Positions 1 to 6,333 of a stretch of 9,577 bases of DNA are shown one piece after another (the first letter of the stretch is position 1; the number at the start of each line of letters is the position of its first letter). Source of the DNA: an uncultured Bacillaceae bacterium (lineage in GTDB: Bacteria; Bacillota; Bacilli; Caldalkalibacillales; Caldalkalibacillaceae); NCBI GenBank assembly GCA_937967685.1, contig CALBTX010000218.1, forward strand, positions 1-9,577. Reading direction: 5' to 3'. Below the pieces are notes generated by a model. That model saw nothing but the letters and a program-made list of their open reading frames with translations. It made no database searches and was not told where the DNA came from. The translations under genes were made by a program, and so were the position numbers.

Positions 1-91
1 GCCCAAGGACGGGCAAGTGCCGAGAGCAAACAGGATGCACTTTTAAAAAGATATTTCAACGTTCCGTCTCTGAAATCCTGCCTGCCGGCGT

Positions 92-607
92 TTATTTTTC
101 TTCCTCTTCCCTCATTTGCACTAAGATGGTGCGCAAAGGAAAGGAGACAAGCAAAGCGAAAATGACATTCAAAACGAGCGTGGGAATCAGCTTTTCCATT
201 AAGAAAAGTTCAAAGTCCATCACAACGAAATTGACCAGGGTCAAAATACCGTAGACGATCAGTTCATGAACAAACAGGGCGACAATCACTGTCGCTAAAA
301 TCAAAAAAATGTTGTGTTGAAAAATACGAAAGGTCACTCCGCTGAAATAGCCGATAAAAGCCATGGAAAAAGCATAAACGCCGAGTATGTTGCCATAAAC
401 AACATCATACATCAGTCCAAAAATGAACCCGAGAACCAACCCTTGAAAACGACCCAAAAAAAGGGAGGATATAATCAGGATGACGACGATGAAGCGGGGA
501 ACCATGACGATGGACAGCCCCCACCTATCCGGGGCAAAGACTTGGACAACGGTGCCCTCAATAATGAACAAAATGAACAGGGTCATAATAAACAAAAAAC
601 GGGTCAT
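92..607 (-). CDS. mreD: MreD, rod shape-determining membrane protein
   Basis: This 171-residue, strongly hydrophobic protein fits the size and character of the MreD family, the integral membrane partner of MreC and MreB in the cell-elongation complex. About five hydrophobic stretches can be read, near residues 4-24, 38-70, 75-95, 98-130 and 140-162. The loop between the second and third contains the GLMYDVVYG-type segment typical of the family. The protein ends in a charged tail (REEEEK). The ATG overlaps the mreC stop codon in an ATGA junction, which indicates translational coupling, and a purine-rich GGGGGAGCGGAAG stretch lies just upstream inside mreC. MreD sequences are poorly conserved, so the call rests on size, topology and position directly after mreC. 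In B. subtilis minC and minD follow; here the window ends first. Confidence 0.93.
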   Translation of the reverse strand: MTRFLFIMTLFILFIIEGTVVQVFAPDRWGLSIVMVPRFIVVILIISSLFLGRFQGLVLGFIFGLMYDVVYGNILGVYAFSMAFIGYFSGVTFRIFQHNIFLILATVIVALFVHELIVYGILTLVNFVVMDFELFLMEKLIPTLVLNVIFALLVSFPLRTILVQMREEEEK

Positions 608-1509
608 AATGCTTCCGCTCCCCCGTCATCTTCTTCATCTGTTTCTTCTTCAGGAGGAGGCGGTATCTCTCCGGCATCGAATGTGCGTTCCACAACGAGC
701 ACATGTTGAAATTCATACAAATCCGCAGCCGGCTCGATGAGAGCAGATTGGGTCAAACCGTATTCGTCAGGCATCATCTCCACGATTTCTCCGATGAATA
801 AACCGCGGGGAAACACGCCGCCCCAACCCGAGGTGATGACAGTTTGTCCTTCTTCCAGTTCGGCGTCTTTCGGAATTTTCCGGAAGTAGAGCGCTTCCTG
901 TTCAGCATCATACCCTTCGATCACACCGTAAATATTTTCCTCACCCTGAACAACAGCAGATATATGTATCGCTCGATTGGCATTGCTGATCAGCTCCACA
1001 GTCGACGTAAACTGGGAGACGGCATTCACCCGGCCGATCAAACCTTCGGCGGTCATAACGGCCATGTTCGGCTCAATGCCGTGTTTTTCCCCCCGGTCTA
1101 TCGTGACCTGTTGGTACCATCTATCCGGAGAACGGCTGATCACCTGTGCTGAACGCAATTGGAAGTCGGACAAACTGGACTGAAGCTCCTGTGTTTCACG
1201 CAAACTCTCATTTTCCGTCTCCAGTTCTTTGATTTTGGCCATTAACTTGGCGTTTTCCTGCAGGTGAGCTTTCAGCTTCTGATTTTCGGAATAAACCTGC
1301 TTCATTTCGTTCATATTGGCAAAGAAGTTGGCCACTCCCTGGGCAGGTTTGTAGACCACCATCTGAAAAAAACCGATACTATCACGTGTAAACTGTTCCA
1401 CCCAGGTCAGCTGCGGACGTTCATCCAACGTTAGACCGACAACGACGACCATTAAAATCGTGCTGACCAGAAGAAAAATCAAGCGTTTATTGGAGAAAAA
1501 AGAGGGCAA
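604..1509 (-). CDS. mreC: MreC, rod shape-determining protein
   Basis: MreC links cytoplasmic MreB filaments to the wall-synthesis enzymes on the outer membrane face. The 301-residue product has a short basic N-terminus (FFSNKR), one membrane anchor (about 10-28), an extracytoplasmic coiled coil (about 64-112, rich in E, K, L and N) and a beta-rich domain. That domain carries the family signatures SRSPDRWYQQVTIDRG (125-140) and SGWGGVFPRGLFIGEI (227-242). The start codon is TTG: AGGTG at 1517-1521, which includes bases of the mreB stop, lies 7 nt upstream, and the resulting MPSFFSNKR start matches the family. The gene begins 10 nt after mreB and overlaps mreD by 4 nt. The C-terminus is unusual: after the last domain strand come PPPP and a run of Glu/Asp (residues 281-299). 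Confidence 0.97.
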   Translation of the reverse strand: MPSFFSNKRLIFLLVSTILMVVVVGLTLDERPQLTWVEQFTRDSIGFFQMVVYKPAQGVANFFANMNEMKQVYSENQKLKAHLQENAKLMAKIKELETENESLRETQELQSSLSDFQLRSAQVISRSPDRWYQQVTIDRGEKHGIEPNMAVMTAEGLIGRVNAVSQFTSTVELISNANRAIHISAVVQGEENIYGVIEGYDAEQEALYFRKIPKDAELEEGQTVITSGWGGVFPRGLFIGEIVEMMPDEYGLTQSALIEPAADLYEFQHVLVVERTFDAGEIPPPPEEETDEEDDGGAEAL

Positions 1510-1516
1510 TGACCAA

Positions 1517-1521
1517 CACCT
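1517..1521 (-). promoter_or_regulatory. mreC ribosome binding site deciding a TTG start
   Basis: AGGTG is placed 7 nt before TTG at 1509. It overlaps the mreB stop codon, so ribosomes finishing mreB could reinitiate on mreC. No ATG with a comparable site lies nearby. Confidence 0.7.
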
Positions 1522-2527
1522 ACTTACGTTTCGAACCGAATCTGTACTCTAGGTATCTTCCCGTACCGATGGCCACACAGTCCAGGGCATGTTCCGCCAC
1601 AATCACCGGTATTCCCGTTCTTTCGCTTAAAACCCGATCCAGATTACGCAGCAAGGCCCCTCCGCCAGTTAAGACAATGCCCCGATCCATCACATCTGCG
1701 GCCAGTTCAGGCGGGGCTTTTTCCAACGTGACGGTGACAGCCTGAATAATCGCTTCAACCGTATCGGACAATGCTTCGGCCACTTCTTGAGAAGAGATGG
1801 GTATCGTTTTCGGCAAACCGGTGACGAGATCTCTGCCGCGAATCTCCATTTCTTCCGATTGATCACCTTTGTCTGCCGTGCCGATATCCATTTTCAGCTG
1901 TTCGGCCGTTCTTTCGCCGATCATTAACTTGTACGTCTTTTTCACGTACTGAATAATGGCATCGTCCATCTCGTCCCCCGCCACGCGAATGGAGCGGCTG
2001 GTCACGATGCCTCCTAAAGAAATGATGGCCACTTCAGTCGTTCCCCCACCGATATCGACGACCAGGCTGCCGGTTGGTTCCCAAACGGGCAGATCGGCTC
2101 CGATGGCCGCAGCAAACGGCTCCTCGATCGTGAAAGCTTCCCTTGCTCCGGCCTGTCTAGTCGCATCTTCAACAGCCCGTTTTTCAACAGCGGTAATGCC
2201 CGAAGGAATGCAGACGACAACATTCGGTTTGCGGGCTAACATGTTTTGCGTTTTCTGGGCCTGCTGGATGAAATGTTTCATCATCGTCGCCGTCGTATCG
2301 TAATCCGCGATGACCCCGTCTTTCATCGGGCGTACGGCAACAATATTCCCCGGCGTGCGTCCAATCATTTTTTTAGCCGCTTCTCCCACCGCTTCAATCG
2401 TCCCTGTATCCGTCCTTAAAGCGACGACAGAAGGCTCGCGCAGAATAACGCCTTTCCCTTTGACATAAACCAATGTATTTGCTGTCCCTAGATCGATACC
2501 CATATCCCTTGAAAATCCACCAAACAT
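1520..2527 (-). CDS. mreB: MreB, actin-like rod shape-determining protein
   Basis: This is a full-length 335-residue MreB, a bacterial actin homologue that binds ATP and polymerises under the cytoplasmic membrane to guide lateral wall synthesis. The nucleotide-binding signatures are intact: phosphate-1 loop GIDLGTANT (10-18), phosphate-2 loop VDIGGGTTEVAIIS (157-170) and adenosine-motif LTGGGALL (286-293). The block IGRTPGNIVAVRPMKDGVIADYD is also characteristic. The short MFGGFSRDM N-terminus could be the membrane-contacting segment. The start is ATG with GAAGGGAG at 2538-2545, 10 nt upstream. Bacillales often carry the paralogues mbl and mreBH; the position between radC and mreC identifies this copy as mreB proper. 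It is separated from radC by 157 nt in which I see no convincing terminator, so read-through from radC is possible. Confidence 0.98.
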   Translation of the reverse strand: MFGGFSRDMGIDLGTANTLVYVKGKGVILREPSVVALRTDTGTIEAVGEAAKKMIGRTPGNIVAVRPMKDGVIADYDTTATMMKHFIQQAQKTQNMLARKPNVVVCIPSGITAVEKRAVEDATRQAGAREAFTIEEPFAAAIGADLPVWEPTGSLVVDIGGGTTEVAIISLGGIVTSRSIRVAGDEMDDAIIQYVKKTYKLMIGERTAEQLKMDIGTADKGDQSEEMEIRGRDLVTGLPKTIPISSQEVAEALSDTVEAIIQAVTVTLEKAPPELAADVMDRGIVLTGGGALLRNLDRVLSERTGIPVIVAEHALDCVAIGTGRYLEYRFGSKRK

Positions 2528-2684
2528 GGTTCATTAGCTCCCTTCAATTAAGCGCGCTCAAGTTGTCCACCGCTTTGATGTCCGATTACTATCATTAAAA
2601 TAAGGAGACATTTATACGCTCCGTTGTTTGATCGCGTCCCTGCTCGATTTAATCCGTGCCAAACATTTTAAATCGTTTCAAACA
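2528..2684 (-). other. radC-mreB intergenic region
   Basis: This AT-rich spacer holds the mreB ribosome binding site. It also has an 8-bp inverted repeat CGATTTAA/TTAAATCG (2645-2652 and 2668-2675) and a near-palindrome TTAAGCGCGCTCAA (2548-2561). TTGGCA and TTGAAA resemble -35 boxes, but no -10 box lies at the right distance, so I do not call a promoter. Neither repeat has the GC-rich stem plus U-run of an intrinsic terminator. Confidence 0.4.
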
Positions 2685-3356
2685 TTATATGTATCCTTTT
2701 TCTTTCATACTGACATAACGTCCGTCACCGATGATGAGGTGGTCCAAACATTCGATGCCCAGTATCTCTCCCGCCTGTGTCAATCTGCGGGTCACCTGTA
2801 CGTCCTCCTGACTGGGCGTTGGATCACCGCTGGGATGATTGTGGGAGACGATGATGGAAGCGGCACTCCATTTTAACGCTTCTTTGAACACCTCACGGGG
2901 ATGAACAATGGAAGCGTTCAAACTGCCGATGAAAACAGCTTTTTCATGAACGACTTCATTTTTCGTATTTAAATACAGACAGTACAATTTTTCCTGTTGA
3001 TCCAAGGCGAGTACAGCCATTAAATACTCGGCAGCGTCTTCCGGAGAACGAATGGAAAAGCGCTCTCTCTGCTTCCGACCAACCCGTCTGCCAAGCTCCA
3101 CGCCGGCTTTGATCTGCACGGCTTTGGCCTGACCGATGCCTTTAATTTGCATGAGCTCTTCCACACTGACTTCCGTTAAACGTCTGATTGAACCAACGGC
3201 TTTCAACACTCTTGAAGCCAGTTGAAAAACCGATTCACGATGGCTTCCTGTTCGAAGCAGAATAGCCAACAGTTCCTGATTGCTTAGACTTTCTGCACCT
3301 TCCTTGATCATCCGTTCACGAGGGCGTTCTTCTTGCGGGTAGTCACGGATCATCAT
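2685..3356 (-). CDS. radC: RadC family JAB/MPN-domain protein
   Basis: RadC proteins were once linked to DNA repair, but their function is unsettled. The C-terminal domain resembles JAB/MPN metalloproteases. With the start used here the protein is 223 residues, near the usual length. It opens with the family N-terminus IRDYPQEERPRERM, then has a helix-hairpin-helix (about 69-90, IKGIGQAKAVQIKAG) and the JAB metal-binding motif SHNHPSGDPTPSQED (171-185) with both histidines and the aspartate present. The frame is open back to 3476, but upstream ATGs (3476, 3425) have no ribosome binding site. ATG 3356 has GAAAGG 6 nt upstream and gives the expected N-terminus. In B. subtilis radC sits between maf and mreB; here maf is missing and radC follows a terminator, so it probably heads the radC-mreBCD unit. 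Confidence 0.93.
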   Translation of the reverse strand: MMIRDYPQEERPRERMIKEGAESLSNQELLAILLRTGSHRESVFQLASRVLKAVGSIRRLTEVSVEELMQIKGIGQAKAVQIKAGVELGRRVGRKQRERFSIRSPEDAAEYLMAVLALDQQEKLYCLYLNTKNEVVHEKAVFIGSLNASIVHPREVFKEALKWSAASIIVSHNHPSGDPTPSQEDVQVTRRLTQAGEILGIECLDHLIIGDGRYVSMKEKGYI

Positions 3357-3362
3357 CTGTTG

Positions 3363-3368
3363 CCTTTC
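3363..3368 (-). promoter_or_regulatory. radC ribosome binding site deciding the start
   Basis: GAAAGG is followed by 6 nt and then ATGATG at 3356. This is the only upstream site that gives a family-like RadC N-terminus, and it excludes the 40-residue extension reaching 3476. Confidence 0.65.
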
Positions 3369-3482
3369 TTCAGACAAATGAATCAACCCCCGCTCCAACT
3401 TCAACCGCGACCGGGCGGTCACCATTCTCAAGATGGAAGATGACGGTGCAGAGGTGCTTTGATCCGTTTCCATCATGTTTAA

Positions 3483-3511
3483 AGTTTAGCAGAAGGGGTA
3501 CGTTCAGACAA
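3483..3511 (-). promoter_or_regulatory. Candidate sigma-A promoter for radC-mreBCD
   Basis: On the minus strand, TTGTCT (3506-3511) and TAAACT (3483-3488) are separated by 17 nt, each matching 4 of 6 consensus positions. The start point would be near 3476, which makes an ATG start at 3476 unlikely and leaves an untranslated leader of about 120 nt. It lies just downstream of the preceding terminator, where a promoter would be needed. The match is modest. Confidence 0.4.
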
Positions 3512-3528
3512 GATGAGAGTACATAGAA

Positions 3529-3570
3529 AAAAACCTTGCCATGACACTTTTCGACAACGGCAAGGTTTTT
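3529..3570 (-). terminator. Intrinsic terminator after the spoIIB-like gene
   Basis: A perfect 12-bp inverted repeat (3529-3540 and 3559-3570, AAAAACCTTGCC and its complement) brackets an 18-nt loop. Read on the minus strand, the stem ends GGCAAGG and runs into seven U residues, the normal intrinsic-terminator layout. The arms are also A/T-symmetric, so it might work weakly for plus-strand transcription. It lies 74 nt past the stop codon of the spoIIB-like gene and separates that gene from radC. Confidence 0.85.
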
Positions 3571-3643
3571 GTGTACATCGATTCATCAGGCATCCATTCA
3601 TCCGACTTTCGTCACATTTTTTTCTCATATCCGGAGAATCCGT

Positions 3644-4906
3644 TTATGACGCATTCAGGGAGGCAATCAGCTGTCCGTACTGCTGCACATAATTCAGAAG
3701 CGCCTGCTGGACCAACCATAAATATGCGGGATGAGTTTCATTTTTGTAATTTTCCAAGGCTTGAAAAGCGGAGTTCATCTCGCGCATCATTTGCTGACCG
3801 ATCGCCTGCTCCTCCCCTTGCCAGGCTTGAAATAATGGTTTTCCCTCTTCGAGAAAAGCATGATGGCGGTTCTGTAAATCGGTCCATGTTTCATCGGAGA
3901 ATGTATAATCTGGCGTTGACAAACCGTTCACGGTGACTCCGCTCAGTTGAGCGACAAGTTCGTCCCCCTTGGCCAGAAAGGTCGGCAACATCGATAAAGC
4001 GTCTTCTTCGACATCGACCTGTTGACCGGAAATGTCCGCAATGACATGCTCGCGAACATACGTTTCAAATCCTTTTTCTTGCACCATTTGAGCGACGGTA
4101 TCAGCAGTTTCCCTTTCTACGCCGATGCCGGCATAAAGACGGTAGGCATCATCTTCTCTCATCAACAGGCCGGACAGATCGGCATCCGCCAACTGTTCCA
4201 CAGCGCTTTGGGCTTTGTCCTCTTCGGAAAATACCCCGGCCTGTACAACATAATAAGACCGGGAAGGCAGTGTGACGACGCCGTCTTCCACGCTTCCGGC
4301 GGGAATCAAATGAGGAGCATCCGTCCCGAGAGAAGCCCCTTGCTCGCCATCATTCATTTCGGCTGCGTCACTGGCGTTCAGATCCGGGACCCGTCCCTCC
4401 ATGCTTTCATTCCCTGCATGGTTCATCTTTTCTTCAGAGGACAGATTGGAAAACACGGATAAGACGGTCAAGCCCATCACCAAGCCGGCGATCATGGCCG
4501 CACCCGCCGTCAACAAAGCTTTCCACCCTTTTTTGTTGCTCCAAAAGGGCCTGTCTGTCTTTCGGCGAGAGATGGGATCGTTTCTCCTGCCTTTGGGGCG
4601 ATGCCGTTTTTGATAGGCACTAAAAGGCAAACCCGGTTTTTTAGGTCTGGCCAGTATTTGATGTGGATCGTCCCATGCCGGTTGAACAGGCTTTTCGGAT
4701 GCGGCACGCTCATTCGTTCCTGCAGAAAAGCCTTGCGCGGTGGACTTTTCAGAGGTCGTGTCCTTGTCGGCCTGCGCGGTGGGGGCTCGCCTCGCCTTTT
4801 GTTCGCGAGGATAATCGGCTCTATAGTCGAACGTCATCTGCGGGTCAGGATGGTCCGCCTCTTGATCCTGGGGAAATATAAACGTCATTTGATTTTTTTT
4901 AGCCAT
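3644..4906 (-). CDS. spoIIB: SpoIIB-like SPOR-domain membrane protein
   Basis: The protein has a basic/acidic cytoplasmic part (about 1-128), one membrane segment (about 129-152, ALLTAGAAMIAGLVMGLTVL), an acidic linker, a SPOR domain (about 216-290, beginning YYVVQAGVFSEEDKA) and a C-terminal, probably helical region of about 120 residues. SPOR domains bind denuded glycan strands at division septa. In B. subtilis, SpoIIB has the same single-pass plan, sits downstream of folC and helps engulfment at the sporulation septum. I therefore infer a SpoIIB role; sequence identity outside the SPOR domain could not be tested. At 420 residues it is longer than B. subtilis SpoIIB (about 330 as I recall). 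ATGs at 4927 and 4912 are in frame, but GGAGG at 4917-4921 fits 4906 best (10 nt), giving MAKKNQMTF. It follows folC by 92 nt and ends at a strong terminator. Confidence 0.8.
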   Translation of the reverse strand: MAKKNQMTFIFPQDQEADHPDPQMTFDYRADYPREQKARRAPTAQADKDTTSEKSTAQGFSAGTNERAASEKPVQPAWDDPHQILARPKKPGLPFSAYQKRHRPKGRRNDPISRRKTDRPFWSNKKGWKALLTAGAAMIAGLVMGLTVLSVFSNLSSEEKMNHAGNESMEGRVPDLNASDAAEMNDGEQGASLGTDAPHLIPAGSVEDGVVTLPSRSYYVVQAGVFSEEDKAQSAVEQLADADLSGLLMREDDAYRLYAGIGVERETADTVAQMVQEKGFETYVREHVIADISGQQVDVEEDALSMLPTFLAKGDELVAQLSGVTVNGLSTPDYTFSDETWTDLQNRHHAFLEEGKPLFQAWQGEEQAIGQQMMREMNSAFQALENYKNETHPAYLWLVQQALLNYVQQYGQLIASLNAS

Positions 4907-4916
4907 GTCCATCGCT

Positions 4917-4921
4917 CCTCC
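4917..4921 (-). promoter_or_regulatory. Ribosome binding site of the spoIIB-like gene
   Basis: GGAGG lies 10 nt before ATG 4906 and 4 nt before ATG 4912. It falls inside the longer frame starting at 4927, so that upstream start is unlikely. ATG 4912 (MDMAKKN) is the alternative. Confidence 0.65.
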
Positions 4922-4998
4922 GTTCATCTCTCATTTACTTCTAATCTATGAAAAAATAAGAGATTTAGAACTAAAAGCGATCGGCCAATTAAAACAAA

Positions 4999-6333
4999 CT
5001 AGAGAAGATGTCGGCGGACTTCAGCGATAAAATAGAGAGAGCCGGCAAAAATGAGCACCCCATTTTCCTGAGCGACATCTTGGGCCAGAGAGCGATAACC
5101 GGCTTGCCCATTCGTTTCCACACGGATGTCGATGCCCCAGCCGGAGCTTACTACATCCTTAATCTCGTCAAAAATATCCCGGGCAGGTTTCACGCGCGGG
5201 AAAGGAATCTCCGTTAAAATCAGCCGGTCAATGCAGCCTTGTAACGGTTGGAGCATCTCGAGCGTATTTTTATCCTGCATCGTACAGAAAACAAGGGTGA
5301 CGGGCTTGGCGTCGTAATATTGCCGAATGGCCCGGGCGAGCGCCTGCATGCCCTGGGGATTGTGTGCGCCGTCGAGAATCGTCAGGGGATGTTGACTCAC
5401 CGTTTCTAAACGTCCGGGCCAGACCGTTTCCGCAAGTCCCCGGCGCAAATCGTCCTCCTCCCACCAGACATGATAGTACTGTTTGAGAATTTCGAGAGCC
5501 ATGAGCGCCACACCGGCATTTTCTGCTTGATGGTCACCTTGTAGAGAGATTTTAAGCTCCTTCCAATGGGTAAACACGGAATGAAACGAAAACGTTTGTG
5601 GTTGATCAAGGTGCAGGCGGAAAAAATCATCGATGACATAAAGGGAGGCTCTTTTCTCATTCGCTTTGCGCTTGATGACATCCAAAGCCACGGGATCTTT
5701 CACACCTGTCACCACGGGGACCCCCGCTTTAATAATCCCCGCCTTTTCCGCAGCGATGTCTGCCAAATGCGCCCCCAAAATATGCGTATGATCGTAACCC
5801 ACATTAGTGATGACCGAGACGAGCGGCACAATCACATTGGTGGAATCGGCGGCACCGCCGAGACCGACCTCCATGAGGACAAGGTCCGGATAAGCCACAT
5901 CGGCAAAGTAGGACAGAGCCATCGCCGTGACCACTTCGAATTCCGTCGGAGAGCCCCATTCTGTCGTGGACAGTTCATCGACTAACGGCTTGATTTTGGC
6001 GGCTGCTTTCAGCAAATCTTCATCGGCAATATCTTCCCCGTTGATTTGAATGCGGTTTTGAAAGCGGATCAAATAGGGAGAGGTAAATGTTCCCACCGTA
6101 TAGCCGGCCTGTTGTAACACATGCGCCATGAAGGAAAGCGTCGAACCCTTTCCGTTCGTTCCCCCGATGTGCACGCATTTCAACCTGCGTTCAGGATGGC
6201 CGAGCCTTTCCAGCATCCATTCCATCCGTTCCAGGCCAAGCTTGATCCCGAACGGGGCCAAAGAGTGAATCCACTCGATGGCCTGACGAGCGTCTGTCCA
6301 TTCGCTTGAAGGCTTCATGTTATTCCCGTTCAT
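4999..6333 (-). CDS. folC: FolC, folylpolyglutamate/dihydrofolate synthase
   Basis: FolC adds glutamate to reduced folates with ATP, and in many bacteria also joins glutamate to dihydropteroate. The 444-residue product has the Mur-ligase-like fold. It shows the ATP-binding P-loop HIGGTNGKGST (about 55-65), FTSPYLIRFQNRI (about 83-95), AEKAGIIK (about 195-202) and the C-terminal domain motif LDGAHNPQGM (about 320-329), plus GDHQAENA (about 266-273). The usual GLGGRxDxTN element reads GLGGAADSTN here. The start is uncertain: GAGAGGG at 6344-6350 favours GTG 6336 (7 nt) or ATG 6333 (10 nt), both overlapping the end of valS. ATG 6318, one base after the valS stop, gives MKPSSEWTDAR, the length usual in the family, but has a weak site. 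The overlap with valS indicates shared transcription from the T-box promoter. Confidence 0.95.
   Translation of the reverse strand: MNGNNMKPSSEWTDARQAIEWIHSLAPFGIKLGLERMEWMLERLGHPERRLKCVHIGGTNGKGSTLSFMAHVLQQAGYTVGTFTSPYLIRFQNRIQINGEDIADEDLLKAAAKIKPLVDELSTTEWGSPTEFEVVTAMALSYFADVAYPDLVLMEVGLGGAADSTNVIVPLVSVITNVGYDHTHILGAHLADIAAEKAGIIKAGVPVVTGVKDPVALDVIKRKANEKRASLYVIDDFFRLHLDQPQTFSFHSVFTHWKELKISLQGDHQAENAGVALMALEILKQYYHVWWEEDDLRRGLAETVWPGRLETVSQHPLTILDGAHNPQGMQALARAIRQYYDAKPVTLVFCTMQDKNTLEMLQPLQGCIDRLILTEIPFPRVKPARDIFDEIKDVVSSGWGIDIRVETNGQAGYRSLAQDVAQENGVLIFAGSLYFIAEVRRHLL

Noticed and set aside
1..59. Frame from TTG 59 running off the left edge (minus strand)
   Set aside because: Only 19 codons are visible, the ribosome binding site is weak and there is no match to MinC; too little to call a gene.
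2548..2561. Near-palindrome TTAAGCGCGCTCAA before mreB as an operator
   Set aside because: It is a single short dyad with one mismatch and no second copy; chance is a sufficient explanation.
3357..3476. N-terminal extension of RadC to ATG 3476
   Set aside because: There is no ribosome binding site at 3476 or 3425, the extra 40 residues are unlike RadC, and the candidate start of transcription is at about 3476.
3541..3936. 131-codon plus-strand frame over the terminator and spoIIB-like gene
   Set aside because: It begins in the terminator loop, has no ribosome binding site, and is antisense to a supported gene.
4022..4462. 146-codon plus-strand frame
   Set aside because: It is antisense to the SPOR-domain gene, with no motif and no upstream signals.
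4928..4998. Promoter for the spoIIB-like gene
   Set aside because: TTGGCC and TAGATT are present on the minus strand but not at usable spacing, and I see no sigma-H or sigma-E style pair. Read-through from folC is possible.
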